64,000 nucleotides of DNA from Halobacteria archaeon AArc-dxtr1 (lineage in GTDB: Archaea; Halobacteriota; Halobacteria; Halobacteriales; Natrialbaceae), in assembly GCA_025517425.1 (NCBI GenBank), contig JAOPJY010000001.1:62001-126000 (forward strand). The letters are read 5' to 3'. Below, one piece after another: positions 18,546 through 27,769 of the stretch. The position numbers and the translations under genes are program-made. The first letter of the stretch is position 1. Every line of letters begins with the position of its first letter. A model generated the notes under the pieces. It had not been told where the DNA came from. It did not search any database and was given only the letters and a program-made list of their open reading frames with translations.

Positions 18546-19015
18546 TGATGTGTACACATACCGATAACACGACCATATACATTGTGCTATTCTACACTGA
18601 CGCGAATGATGATTTATTACTGAGGGTTACTGAATAGGCCAGTGGCCATCTGCGCTCTTCTATGAGTTTTGTTGGCCTCACTAGAGAAGCTACCGTTCTA
18701 ACGCTTGTCGGTCCACCCCTCGGGAGCACTATAGACACACTCACCCCAGAACTGAAGAGAGAGGATGCAATCCACCCGTAGTACGGTTCGGATAGATTCA
18801 CGAATAGTTCTCCAGCGTTCAGAACCCATAACGACTGCACAATAACTCACTTTGAGAGCGCTTGTTGGACTTCTAGTTGGACATGTTGTAAAATATTGGC
18901 CAAATTGAAAAAACCATAACCCAATCACATTAAGAGAATCTTGAACTTACGGTTGATGTATATGATATGAACAACAAGTTATATTTAAAATAGTATCTAT
19001 GTAACGATCATTCGC
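18546..19015. other. Divergent promoter region, 470 bp
   Basis: It lies between the DUF4127 gene (minus) and the LamG gene (plus). It contains a 12-bp palindrome ATGTGTACACAT (18548-18559) immediately upstream of the DUF4127 ATG, a TATA-like element for that gene at 18573-18580, and an AT-rich TATA block at 18981-18990 for the LamG gene. No gene is supported. Confidence 0.5.
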
Positions 19016-21250
19016 ATGAGTGACGAGCAGCACGAGCACTGTGAAGTTGGCGAGAAGTATCGACGACGGTTTCTAAAAGGAGTTGGTGCAGTGGGGGCGA
19101 CTGGCGTCTTCGCCGGCTGTCTCAGCGATGGCGATGACGCCGACGACACTGGTGATGACCCCGGTGACGATACTGGCGACGACACCGGCGACGACGACCC
19201 GGCCGACCCCATGGAGTTCGGGGTAATCGACGTCCAACCGGGCGATCATACCGTGACCCGTACCGATCCGTTCGAGGCCACTGCCACCGTCGAAAACAGC
19301 GGTGGACAGGAAGGAGAACAAGATATCGAACTCCGCATCGACGGCGACGACATCAGCGTTCAATCGCTCTCGCTAGACGTCGGCGGCGCCGACCAGGTCA
19401 CCTTCGACGCCGTCGACACCGAGGCGTACGATCCTGGCAACTACGTGTACGAAGTCGCCACCGACGATGATTCCGAGGACGCCACCCTCACTATCGATGC
19501 AATCCTCGGCGACGATCCCGACCCCTTGATCGATTTCGATACGGAGGTCGTTTCAGTCGAACCGGGATCACAGACAGTTACCGCGACCCTCGAAAATCCG
19601 TACAGTGTCGCCGTCGAAGGCGGGGACCTGTCTCTCAGCATGCCGGACGGATGGGAGATCGCAGATGAGAGTGGCACCTCGTTCGACACCCTCGATAGCG
19701 GTGCCACACAGGTCGTCGAGTGGGAACTCTCCGTCCCCGACGAACCTGGAAGCGAGTTCCAGCTCACAGGTACCGTCAGTTACGCCTCCTTCGGGGAAGA
19801 GGCAGATGTGGAATTCGAGCAGGCGATCTTCATCTCGGCAGAGGCTCCCGAGGGGGTCTCCTACCTGTGGGAGATGAGTGACGGTGAGGGAGACGCCACC
19901 ACCGATGCGGTCTCGGGGACGGAGATGACGCTCAACGGACCGCGGTGGCAGAGTGGCGATGGCGTCGGCGACCACTACCTCGAGTTCGGCGAGTACGAGG
20001 AACTGTACGACGGGAGCGGTGATTTCGGTGCTGTCGACTACCAAGATGATTTCGACGGTCTGGATGCGATCACCGTCAACTTCTGGCTCAGAACCGACAA
20101 CGAAAACCCCTGGGGCCCACCGAACGTCCTCGGAGTGAATCAAGAGGGAGGGACGACGTCCCCAGAAGGGCTAGCCTGGTTGTTCTACCAGCTATCCGGA
20201 GAAGGGGATCTCAAATTCGTTGTCAGTGATGGTGAGGACGTATCGATCGCTTCGGTCGAAGAGCCGTCGGCGTACGCCGACGGCGCCTGGCACATGGTCA
20301 CCGGCGTCTGGGACGGCGATGCCGAAACCATCCAGTTCTACCTCGACGGCGAACTCGTCGAGGAAGAATCGGCCGTCGCCGAGATGGACACCGTCGAACA
20401 AGAACTGGCCATCGGTGCCACCCAGGGCGGACATATGCCCTTCGCCGACGATCTCGATCACGTCGAAATCGCTCCCGACACCGTCTGGGGCCCCGACCAA
20501 ATCGCCGACCGCTACGACGAACTCGAAGAACACTACGAGACGGAGCCGCCGGCACCGGATGCTCCTGAGGGCGTCGCTTACCAGTGGGAGGTAAGCGAGG
20601 GTGAGGGTGACGTTACAGTTGACTCTGTGTCGGAAACAGAGATGGAACTGGAGGGTGCAACCTGGCAAAGTGACGACGGTGTCGGTGGTCACTACCTCGA
20701 ATTCGGCGACTACGACGACATCAGCGACGGGAGCGGTGACTATGGTTCTGTCGAGTACCAGAGTGATTTCGACGGTCTGGATGCGATCACCGTCAACTTC
20801 TGGATCAGAACCGACACTGAACCTTGGTTCGGCCAGCCAAACGTGGTCGGAGTGAACGCGGAGGGCGGAACGACGTCCGCAGAAGACTTAGCCTGGCTAT
20901 TCTACCAAGACCACGATGAGGGCGGACTCGACTTTGTCGTCAGCGATGGTGAAGATGAGTCGATCGCAGGCACGTCAGCCGCGTATGCTGACGATGAATG
21001 GCATATGGTAACTGGCGTCTGGGACGGCGATGCGGAGACGATCGAGTTCTATCTCGACGGTGAACAGGTCGAGGAAGCGTCGGCCGTCGCGGAGATGGAC
21101 ACGGTCGAACAGGAACTGGCTATCGGCGCCACCCAAGGCGGACACATGCCGTTCGACGACGACCTTGACCACGTCGAAGTTGCCCCGGACACTGTCTGGG
21201 ACGCCGACCAGATTGCCGACCGCTACGACGAACTTCAGGAGAATTACTGA
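19016..21250 (+). CDS. Tat lipoprotein with tandem LamG (concanavalin A-like) domains
   Basis: A 744-residue protein with signal YRRRFLK and lipobox FAGC (Cys35), an Asp/Gly/Thr linker, a CARDB-like domain (about 62-165), a NEW3-like sandwich (about 175-275) and two LamG/concanavalin-like domains (about 280-505 and 515-744). The LamG copies share blocks such as DFDGLDAITVNFW, DEWHMVTGVWDGDAETI-type and ATQGGHMPF. Matching blocks are 717 bases apart, so the second domain is a recent internal duplication. LamG domains bind glycans or proteins; no catalytic residues are evident. Confidence 0.8.
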   Translation: MSDEQHEHCEVGEKYRRRFLKGVGAVGATGVFAGCLSDGDDADDTGDDPGDDTGDDTGDDDPADPMEFGVIDVQPGDHTVTRTDPFEATATVENSGGQEGEQDIELRIDGDDISVQSLSLDVGGADQVTFDAVDTEAYDPGNYVYEVATDDDSEDATLTIDAILGDDPDPLIDFDTEVVSVEPGSQTVTATLENPYSVAVEGGDLSLSMPDGWEIADESGTSFDTLDSGATQVVEWELSVPDEPGSEFQLTGTVSYASFGEEADVEFEQAIFISAEAPEGVSYLWEMSDGEGDATTDAVSGTEMTLNGPRWQSGDGVGDHYLEFGEYEELYDGSGDFGAVDYQDDFDGLDAITVNFWLRTDNENPWGPPNVLGVNQEGGTTSPEGLAWLFYQLSGEGDLKFVVSDGEDVSIASVEEPSAYADGAWHMVTGVWDGDAETIQFYLDGELVEEESAVAEMDTVEQELAIGATQGGHMPFADDLDHVEIAPDTVWGPDQIADRYDELEEHYETEPPAPDAPEGVAYQWEVSEGEGDVTVDSVSETEMELEGATWQSDDGVGGHYLEFGDYDDISDGSGDYGSVEYQSDFDGLDAITVNFWIRTDTEPWFGQPNVVGVNAEGGTTSAEDLAWLFYQDHDEGGLDFVVSDGEDESIAGTSAAYADDEWHMVTGVWDGDAETIEFYLDGEQVEEASAVAEMDTVEQELAIGATQGGHMPFDDDLDHVEVAPDTVWDADQIADRYDELQENY
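19850..21245 (+). repeat. Internal tandem duplication of the LamG segment (period about 717 bp)
   Basis: Blocks such as the one starting at 20048 and its copy at 20765 are near identical in DNA. The period is a multiple of three, so the frame is kept. Confidence 0.75.
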
Positions 21251-21396
21251 AGCCGCCGATAATAGCGCTCTGGATTCAACACGGTTTGTCGGCCCAGCAC
21301 GATCGCCTCACAAAGTCGTGCAGTTTCCTGGCGTTTGAGTCCGTCTTACTGGAAGTTGGATACGCGAGTTTCACGCTGATCCGACCATCCTAATCA

Positions 21397-21404
21397 TTTT
21401 ATAG
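21397..21404 (+). promoter_or_regulatory. TATA box for the lipoprotein stub/deacetylase pair
   Basis: TTTTATAG is centred about 27 bp before the ATG at 21427, fitting leaderless transcription of the pair. Confidence 0.5.
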
Positions 21405-21426
21405 TTATGTTGTGTAATATGTTTGT

Positions 21427-21741
21427 ATGTGTGACAACAGCCGTCAGGCCGAGACTACTGTCGGTGAAAACCGCCGTCGAGTGCTCAAAGGAATCGGTGC
21501 GACGGGCACCATGGGCCTCGTCGCCGGTTGCCTCAGTTGGATGGATGCAGAATCTGATGAGAATGATGACGATGGGTCCAAAGCAAACGGTAACGGGACC
21601 GACATTGAATGGCTGACTGTCACGTCGGGCGAAACGGAGACGCTCTCTGCAACGGAACTGAAAGCCATTACTGGCGTTACGCTGGAACGAGCCTCGTCAA
21701 TGACGTTCGAGCGGGGGGCTACCCTCCGCGTGGAATCATGA
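21427..21741 (+). CDS. Short Tat lipoprotein coupled to a polysaccharide deacetylase
   Basis: A 104-residue protein with signal NRRRVLK, lipobox VAGC (Cys35), a polar linker and a short Thr/Ser/Glu-rich beta segment (about residues 60-104). No known domain fits. Its stop codon overlaps the start of the next gene (ATGA at 21738-21741), so the two products are made together. It may anchor or chaperone the downstream deacetylase, which lacks a signal; that is inference. Confidence 0.7.
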   Translation: MCDNSRQAETTVGENRRRVLKGIGATGTMGLVAGCLSWMDAESDENDDDGSKANGNGTDIEWLTVTSGETETLSATELKAITGVTLERASSMTFERGATLRVES

Positions 21742-23105
21742 CCGTCGAAGAGATCGATATTCGCCACGAGGACGGGACGCTCACGTTCGTCGCGATCGAC
21801 GAGAACGGAGACGAAACCGCGGCCGACATCGACGTCGGCGCACTCATCGCTGACGAACTTCAGAGCGACCTCAACGTGGGTGGGAACGAGCTTCGAAACG
21901 CCCGGTCGGTAGAGACGACCGGCCTGCACAGCGTGTCACCGGGAATCCGTTCGGGGACGCGTGGATTTGGGTACTACAACAGGGAGTTACGCTCGCTCGC
22001 ACTCAATCAGCGACGGTCGACACACCAGAAGCCGGTGTTCCACTGGCAGCTAGATGATGGGTATGACTCGGTGTACGAGCATCGAGGCGTTTGGGACGAA
22101 AACGACGTGAAACCGTCCATCGCTGTCAATCCGGGATCGATGGGTGATCCCGGTCGACTGACCTGGGACCAGACCGCTGAACTCTACGAGCTCGGGTGGG
22201 AGGTCGCAAATCACGGACAGGACCACGACTCTTTAGCTGAACTCGATCCCGCGGAGATGGAGGCAGAGGTCGTCGACGCAATTCTCGAGCTAAACGAACA
22301 CGGGATTGACCATCGACACTACGTCTACAGTCACGGTCACACCGGCGGGCGTCTCGGGAAAAATATCGTCTCGGAGCTGTATCCAGTCGGATGGGGAGTT
22401 ATCGATCACTACCTTGCAGACTGGACCCCATTCGATGCACACAGGGTGAGTGCAGATGGGTGGAAATCCGTCGAGGCAATAAAAAGCAGCATCGACAGTG
22501 CGATAGAAGCGAACACCGGAATGGTCCTGCTCGGACACGTCGTCGTCGACGGAGATACTGACGAAGGGGGGACCCTCGAGCTGTCTACCGGTCGGATCGA
22601 AGAGATCACGCAGTACGTTCGAGAGCAGGGCGGTGAGTGGACTGATCGACTCGACGACGTTTTGCGACATTCGGAGCCGCCGTTAGAGAGTCAGACCGCT
22701 GTCCGGGCAGAGCTAACGGCCGACCAGTCTTCTGAAGCCGGCCAGTGGATCGAACAGCTCCCGTTCGACACCGTATCAAAAGACAACCTCGAGGAGTGGG
22801 ATACTTCGAACCACGACTTCGTCCCGGAAGACACGGGAGACTATCTAGTCGATATCTCGGCCATGTTCACGACCGAGGACGACGACCAACTGCGACTTGA
22901 GTGGCAGGGCGACGGCGCTACCGATACGCTGATAGACGCGCGGGCGTCGGCCTCCGGCGGCGTGGAAACTGTCGTCTCGTCGTCGAAACGAGTTCGAATG
23001 ACGGCTGACGAACGGTACTCCGCTCGAGTTCGGACTGAATCGAGCGCCGGGACACTGGAAGGGGTCCCCGAGGCGACCTACGTTACGATAACGCGCGTCG
23101 AGTAG
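21738..23105 (+). CDS. NodB-type polysaccharide deacetylase with an N-terminal accessory module
   Basis: About 455 residues. Residues 1-45 form a small module (EEIDIRHEDG, FVAIDENGDE) also found at the start of the beta-helix pseudogene at 26916-27769. Residues about 95-340 are a NodB-like domain with metal motifs LDDGY (Asp) and HGQDH (the two His), and SHGHTGG and LLGHVV further on. The C-terminal about 100 residues look like a beta-sandwich. NodB enzymes remove N- or O-acetyl groups from polysaccharides. No signal peptide is seen; the start overlaps the stop of the lipoprotein gene by ATGA. The same frame extends upstream to 21609, but those codons are the out-of-frame part of the lipoprotein gene. 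Confidence 0.75.
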   Translation: MTVEEIDIRHEDGTLTFVAIDENGDETAADIDVGALIADELQSDLNVGGNELRNARSVETTGLHSVSPGIRSGTRGFGYYNRELRSLALNQRRSTHQKPVFHWQLDDGYDSVYEHRGVWDENDVKPSIAVNPGSMGDPGRLTWDQTAELYELGWEVANHGQDHDSLAELDPAEMEAEVVDAILELNEHGIDHRHYVYSHGHTGGRLGKNIVSELYPVGWGVIDHYLADWTPFDAHRVSADGWKSVEAIKSSIDSAIEANTGMVLLGHVVVDGDTDEGGTLELSTGRIEEITQYVREQGGEWTDRLDDVLRHSEPPLESQTAVRAELTADQSSEAGQWIEQLPFDTVSKDNLEEWDTSNHDFVPEDTGDYLVDISAMFTTEDDDQLRLEWQGDGATDTLIDARASASGGVETVVSSSKRVRMTADERYSARVRTESSAGTLEGVPEATYVTITRVE

Positions 23106-23157
23106 CGGCTCCGGTACACAGAAGTGAAAACAGTGCCTCGCGAAAAACGGACTTCGC

Positions 23158-24732
23158 CTAGCCGAGCGACCGAACCCACGTATTCTGGAACTGGATTCGG
23201 CTATCCGCTTCGAGTAGTCGGAGTGGAAGTTCGGCCGAATGTTCTTCGTAGTCCCCGATGGTCCCGTCGGCGTTCGGCCCGTCGAGCTCGAGCCGAGCCT
23301 GGACAACGACCCCGTTCAAGATCGCGGTCACTCTGGCTGGCTTGTCCAACTCCCCGTCTGCAAACTGTGCAGATTGCCACAGGATATCGAACTGTTGCCA
23401 CTCGCCCGATTCGCGAACGGCGTCGTGGTACGGCTCCTCGGGTGGATACGCACCGGCCCATTCGTCGGCCTCTGTCGCGTTGTCGTAGTTGTCCAGAATT
23501 TGGATTTTGTAGTCTCCGATCTGGATCCCGCTGTTGCCACGCTCTAGACCAACTGCTTCGACGCTGTCGGGGACACGCCATTCGAGGTGAATCTGCGAAT
23601 CACCGTACTCGTCGTCGCTCACCCAGTCTCCGTCTCCCGGTTCGATGCTGATAGGGGCGTCGATCAACACCTCGGCGTCCTCCGGGGGCTCGCCTGCCGT
23701 ACCGAGTCCACCTGCGTCGATTCGCTCTGGCTCTTCACTTCCACCGTCGGCGGACTCGTACTCGAGAATCGAATCCGGATGCTCGTGATCTTCAACCGGC
23801 CGCTCGGGAAGGTCACGATACCAGACGTTCCGGAATCGAACGATGTCGCCATGTTCTTGTAAGAAGAACGGCCACTCCATAACGAAATCTCCGTTCTCGT
23901 CGGTTGGGTGTCCGAGGTCAGGATCGTCGAAGTCGTTAACACCGCCCCAGTTGGTTCCCGGGACATCGTAGTGAACTTTGGTGGGAACTCCGTTGAAAAA
24001 CACCGTCAACTGCGGGTATCTCACGACCTCGCCGTTTTCGAAGTGGGGGACACGCCAGAAGATATCGAAATCGTTCCACTCGCCTTCTGGCCGAAGTGGC
24101 AGGACGTGCGGTGCTGCGTCGGTATAGTACGTACCAGCCAGCTGTTCCGGCATCCAACCGCTGTCGTCGATAATCTGGATCTCGTAGCGCTCCATCATGA
24201 AGACGCCACTGTTACCCTCGTCGTCTTCTTCTGCCGGCTGCATCCACTCTACGTGGACGTGACAATCGCCCATCCCGGCACCGAGTTCGTCCATCTTTGG
24301 GCGCAGATCGCCCGTGTCCGGGACGACTTCGAAGTAGTCGTCTTCTTCGATCCATAACGGCTCTGCACCGTCCGGTTCGGTAGCCGACGGTGACCAACCC
24401 GAGTGTTCCCAGTCGTCGAGTGTCGCCGTCTCGCCGTCCCAGAGAACCGTCGCGTCAGACGGCGGTTCACTCCACAGACCCTCCGCACCGGGGTCGACAC
24501 GTTCCGGCCAGAGTTCTTCCGGCGGTGGCGAATGACCGTTCTCTTCGCCATTCTCTGTATCATCCCCATCGTCATCGCCATTTGCGTCGTCACCGTTCTC
24601 GTCGTCGTCGCCCGATCCGAGACAACCCGCGAGACCTGCAGCCCCCACACCTCCGGCTAACTGAAGAACCCGACGTCGGTACTGTCCGTTCCGAGCGTTA
24701 TTCTCGACTCTACTATTGGTATCCTGTGTCAT
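23158..24732 (-). CDS. Tat lipoprotein with two DUF1080 (3-keto-disaccharide hydrolase) domains
   Basis: A 524-residue protein with signal YRRRVLQ, lipobox LAGC (Cys37), an acidic linker and two DUF1080 domains (about 85-320 and 345-524). Each has the family pattern: an NSG(V/I) turn (GNSGVFMM and GNSGIQIG), YEIQIIDD / YKIQILDN, a WNDFDIFWRVP / WQQFDILWQSA strand and a final RFRNVWYRDL / QFQNTWVRSL. DUF1080 members include 3-keto-disaccharide hydrolases that cleave 3-keto-glucosides. It would act at the cell surface. The second domain is shorter. The gene is convergent with the deacetylase and follows, on the same strand, the PQQ-type dehydrogenase copy 2. Confidence 0.85.
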   Translation of the reverse strand: MTQDTNSRVENNARNGQYRRRVLQLAGGVGAAGLAGCLGSGDDDENGDDANGDDDGDDTENGEENGHSPPPEELWPERVDPGAEGLWSEPPSDATVLWDGETATLDDWEHSGWSPSATEPDGAEPLWIEEDDYFEVVPDTGDLRPKMDELGAGMGDCHVHVEWMQPAEEDDEGNSGVFMMERYEIQIIDDSGWMPEQLAGTYYTDAAPHVLPLRPEGEWNDFDIFWRVPHFENGEVVRYPQLTVFFNGVPTKVHYDVPGTNWGGVNDFDDPDLGHPTDENGDFVMEWPFFLQEHGDIVRFRNVWYRDLPERPVEDHEHPDSILEYESADGGSEEPERIDAGGLGTAGEPPEDAEVLIDAPISIEPGDGDWVSDDEYGDSQIHLEWRVPDSVEAVGLERGNSGIQIGDYKIQILDNYDNATEADEWAGAYPPEEPYHDAVRESGEWQQFDILWQSAQFADGELDKPARVTAILNGVVVQARLELDGPNADGTIGDYEEHSAELPLRLLEADSRIQFQNTWVRSLG

Positions 24733-24922
24733 CCGTTACACAATCGTATACTTCCTTCTCTCACATATATCTACTGGAGTATTATATGATTGTGGAGGAT
24801 AACGATAGTACAAGACTGTTGGAATTTCTCTCTGTGGCAACTCGGACGAATCGCATACTCCGACGAGAACCGCGGTAATCTCGAAAAAGGGTCCTTTCTC
24901 CCGATGCCGGTAGGAGGTTGTC

Positions 24923-26677
24923 TCAGCCGGTGTACTCGACCATGTAGATGGCACCAGAGCCATCCTCAGCGTAGTTCAACACGTAGAGACGGCCCTGCGG
25001 ATCGTACTTGATCTCCATCGGCGTGTGCCACGGCGCGTCCGGCAAGAACTCGTCGATCTCGATACTCCCGTCCTCCGCGAACGTGATGTAAAACGGCCCG
25101 ATATCTGTCCCGTACGGCGCCAAAAAGAACTGCTTCCCTTCGAAGTACGGATCGAGCGCCCCCTCGCCGAACGCGTCCGAATACCGGTACGACGGCCCCC
25201 CATTTACACCGCCCGACAGCCCGACCTCGGGCCACGTGTGTTCTCCGGGCCGGGGCATATCTACCCACGCGGGAGCTTCGGAATACTCCGACTCCTGCCC
25301 GATCTGGGGGTGCCAGATCAGGTCCGGCGTGATCGGCGGGATCCGCTCGAGACCCGTATTGTTGCGCGAATCATTCCGTGGATTGTCCATCCAGTACGGC
25401 TGCCCAAGCTCGTCGCTTCCGTGGTCATACCGACGGTACGGATAGTACCCCTTGAAGAACGGCCATCCCGCGTTATCCGGTTCACAGATCAATCTGTACC
25501 CCGAAATTCCGACCGGGCCACGGTCGGTACTCCAGTCCCCGTAGCCGGGACCGTAGTCGCCGGTGAAGAGAGCCCCCGTGTGCTCGTCAACTGCAAAGAT
25601 GAACGGGTTTCGATACCCCATGGAGTAGATCTCGGGTCGGAACTCCTCGTCGTCGAACTCCTCGCCCAGGTGCTCCTCGTGTTTCTCCTTTAGGTTGCCC
25701 TCGGGAACCGAATACCCACCGTCTGCGTCGGGCGTGATTCGCAAGATGCTGCCCCGGAGGTCGGCCGTGTTCTGGGACGAGCGAGCACCGTCGTACGCTG
25801 GGTGTATCTCTTCACGATCGTCGAGCGGCGAGTACTCCGAGACGATTTCGCAGTTGTCGCCGATTGAGATAAACAGATTCCCCTCGGGACCGAACTGGAT
25901 GCTGCCGCCGTGGTGGCAACAAGAATCATGCTGTTGGGGAATGCGGATGATCTCTTCTTCGGAGGCGGGATCGATCACGTCGCCGTCGAACTCGAATCGT
26001 GAGACCAGCATATACCCCCACGTGATCTCACCATCGTAGAACTCCTCGTACGGGCTCGTGCCAATGTCTTCCATATCTTCCGAGGAAGGATGGTAGCAGA
26101 TGTAGACGTGGCCGTTCTCCTCAAACGCCGGGTCTAGCGCGATACCCTGGCCCCCTAGCTCTCTGGTTGGCGTATCGACGCCCGCTCCCTCCTCGTTGCC
26201 GAATTTGACGTCGAGTTCGAGAACGGCCTCGTGAGCGCCAGTGTCAGGGTCGACCCAACCCACGTCACACGTCCCATCGCCGTACACGGGAAATGACTCG
26301 CCGCGTTCGATGTACCAGACGCGGTCGTCGGGGCCGGTGTCGATGGCCATCAGGTAATCCTGCTCGAGGATGGCGCTGGTCTCGTAGTTATCCCAGTCGG
26401 TCGCCGCCTCTGGGTCGGGCTCGCCCCACTCGGGCTGCAGCTCCCGATGCCAGTACGTCTGCTCGGGCTCACCGTTCCCGTTGCCGTTTTCTGGACCATT
26501 ACCGTTTTCTGGCCCGTTCCCGTTTGGCTCGTCTTCTCCGTTGTCGTCGTCGCCGTTGTCGTCGCTGTCGCCCAGGCAGCCGGCCAGTCCGACCGCACCC
26601 AGCCCGCCGGCCCCTCTAAAGAACTGTTTAGTCAGATTCTGATCAGTGTCTGCGTCGTCTGGCGTCCTCTCGACCAT
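24923..26677 (-). CDS. Lipoprotein PQQ-type sugar dehydrogenase (copy 2), altered signal peptide
   Basis: A 584-residue paralogue of the gene at 9445. From the lipobox (Cys34) through the Asn/Gly linker and the whole propeller it is nearly identical, including the CCHHGGS His motif, NTADLRGSILRI and RNPFIFA. The first 20 residues are unrelated, and the signal reads LTKQFFRG, so the twin arginine is replaced by Lys-Gln. Export by Tat is therefore doubtful, although the hydrophobic core and lipobox remain and Sec export is possible. A TATA element sits about 26 bp upstream of the ATG. Role as for copy 1. Confidence 0.85.
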   Translation of the reverse strand: MVERTPDDADTDQNLTKQFFRGAGGLGAVGLAGCLGDSDDNGDDDNGEDEPNGNGPENGNGPENGNGNGEPEQTYWHRELQPEWGEPDPEAATDWDNYETSAILEQDYLMAIDTGPDDRVWYIERGESFPVYGDGTCDVGWVDPDTGAHEAVLELDVKFGNEEGAGVDTPTRELGGQGIALDPAFEENGHVYICYHPSSEDMEDIGTSPYEEFYDGEITWGYMLVSRFEFDGDVIDPASEEEIIRIPQQHDSCCHHGGSIQFGPEGNLFISIGDNCEIVSEYSPLDDREEIHPAYDGARSSQNTADLRGSILRITPDADGGYSVPEGNLKEKHEEHLGEEFDDEEFRPEIYSMGYRNPFIFAVDEHTGALFTGDYGPGYGDWSTDRGPVGISGYRLICEPDNAGWPFFKGYYPYRRYDHGSDELGQPYWMDNPRNDSRNNTGLERIPPITPDLIWHPQIGQESEYSEAPAWVDMPRPGEHTWPEVGLSGGVNGGPSYRYSDAFGEGALDPYFEGKQFFLAPYGTDIGPFYITFAEDGSIEIDEFLPDAPWHTPMEIKYDPQGRLYVLNYAEDGSGAIYMVEYTG

Positions 26678-26699
26678 ATCACGTCCGATGATGTTATTG

Positions 26700-26707
26700 T
26701 ATAAAAA
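26700..26707 (-). promoter_or_regulatory. TATA box of PQQ-type dehydrogenase copy 2
   Basis: On the minus strand TTTTTATA is centred 26-27 bp before the ATG at 26677. Confidence 0.5.
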
Positions 26708-26915
26708 CGTATTAAAAAATATCCAATGAATTCTACCTAATTATTTAGTATGCGTGATTGTAATTTCCCGTAATAAGACTGTTCAGACACCGTGTTGATC
26801 TGTCGCCGGATTCTCAGGCGTCTCAAGCTATCCGAACGGGTGTCGAGTCGAGGTGCCCCGGGTCGAAGTGGACGTTCGAACCCTATACGGCTAGGGGCTA
26901 CCAGGGGGCACCTCG

Positions 26916-27769
26916 TCAGGTAGGACCTCGCTTGATGAACGCGTCGTCGATGATGTTGTTGCACATCTCCACACCACCATCCGTCTCGACACTCTCCGTG
27001 ATGATGTTGTCAGTCACGATCCCTCCGTCTGCGAGGTCCGTACCGTGCGTGGTAAGGTAATCGATGCGGTTCCCGCTGATGAGTACGTTCGCGGTCATTG
27101 ACTCGCCCGCTCCGTTGAGACGAAGGCCCCGTGATCGCTGTTTAGACCTGTTTCGTCGAGGTGGCAACCCGTAATTGTGATCTCGTTCGCGCCACCATAC
27201 CCCGCCCAAATTCCGGTATTGTTGGCGCGTTTGACGGTCACGTTGTCGACGGTCACGCCGGAACCGAACCGCTGTCTAGTTGTATGCCTCTGTTGGTGCT
27301 ATCGTCGGGCCGTCCCCTGATAGTGGTACCGCTAATGGTGACCGACTCGAGTTCCTCCCCCGTATCGGAGAGATAAATGGCAATGCGGTTGTCCTCGAAC
27401 AGGCAGTCCTTGATCTCGACGGATTCCCAGTTGAGGCCACTGATAGCCTCCCCATCGAGATCCCGAAACGTACAGTTCTCGATGGTGATGTTTCGATACG
27501 TTTCGCCTTCGCCGACCGAATGAGAGCCGATCGCGCATCCGCCACCGTTCTCGAAGCGGCAGTCTCGTATCGTAATATCCTCACAGTGAGTGCTATCATC
27601 TGCTCCAAACCAGGGGAACGCCCACTCCCCCGAGCGATCGTGCGTCGAGAGACTCGGCGACGAGATCACCGACGCCGATATCGGCACCGGTCTCGTCCCC
27701 GTTCTCGTCGACGGCGACGAACGCGAGCGCACCTCCTTCGTGACGGATGTCGATCTCTTCGGGAATCAT
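26916..27769 (-). pseudogene. Frameshifted right-handed beta-helix (pectate-lyase-like) protein
   Basis: Reading from the ATG at 27769, the first frame encodes the N-terminal module MIPEEIDIRHEGG ... DENGDETGADIGVGDLVAESL and then stops. The next frame (to 27253) encodes repeated beta-helix coils (DITIRDCRFENGGG, RNITIENCTFRDL, ESVEIKDCLFEDNRIAIYL, ESVTISGTTIRG). A third frame gives GVTVDNVTVKRANNTGIW and ITITGCHLDETGLNSDHGAF, and a fourth gives NVLISGNRIDYLTTHGTDLADGGIVTDN-type coils to the stop at 26916. At least three frameshifts therefore break one gene. Such proteins usually bind or cleave polysaccharides. It is an inactive relic unless these are sequencing errors. Confidence 0.75.
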
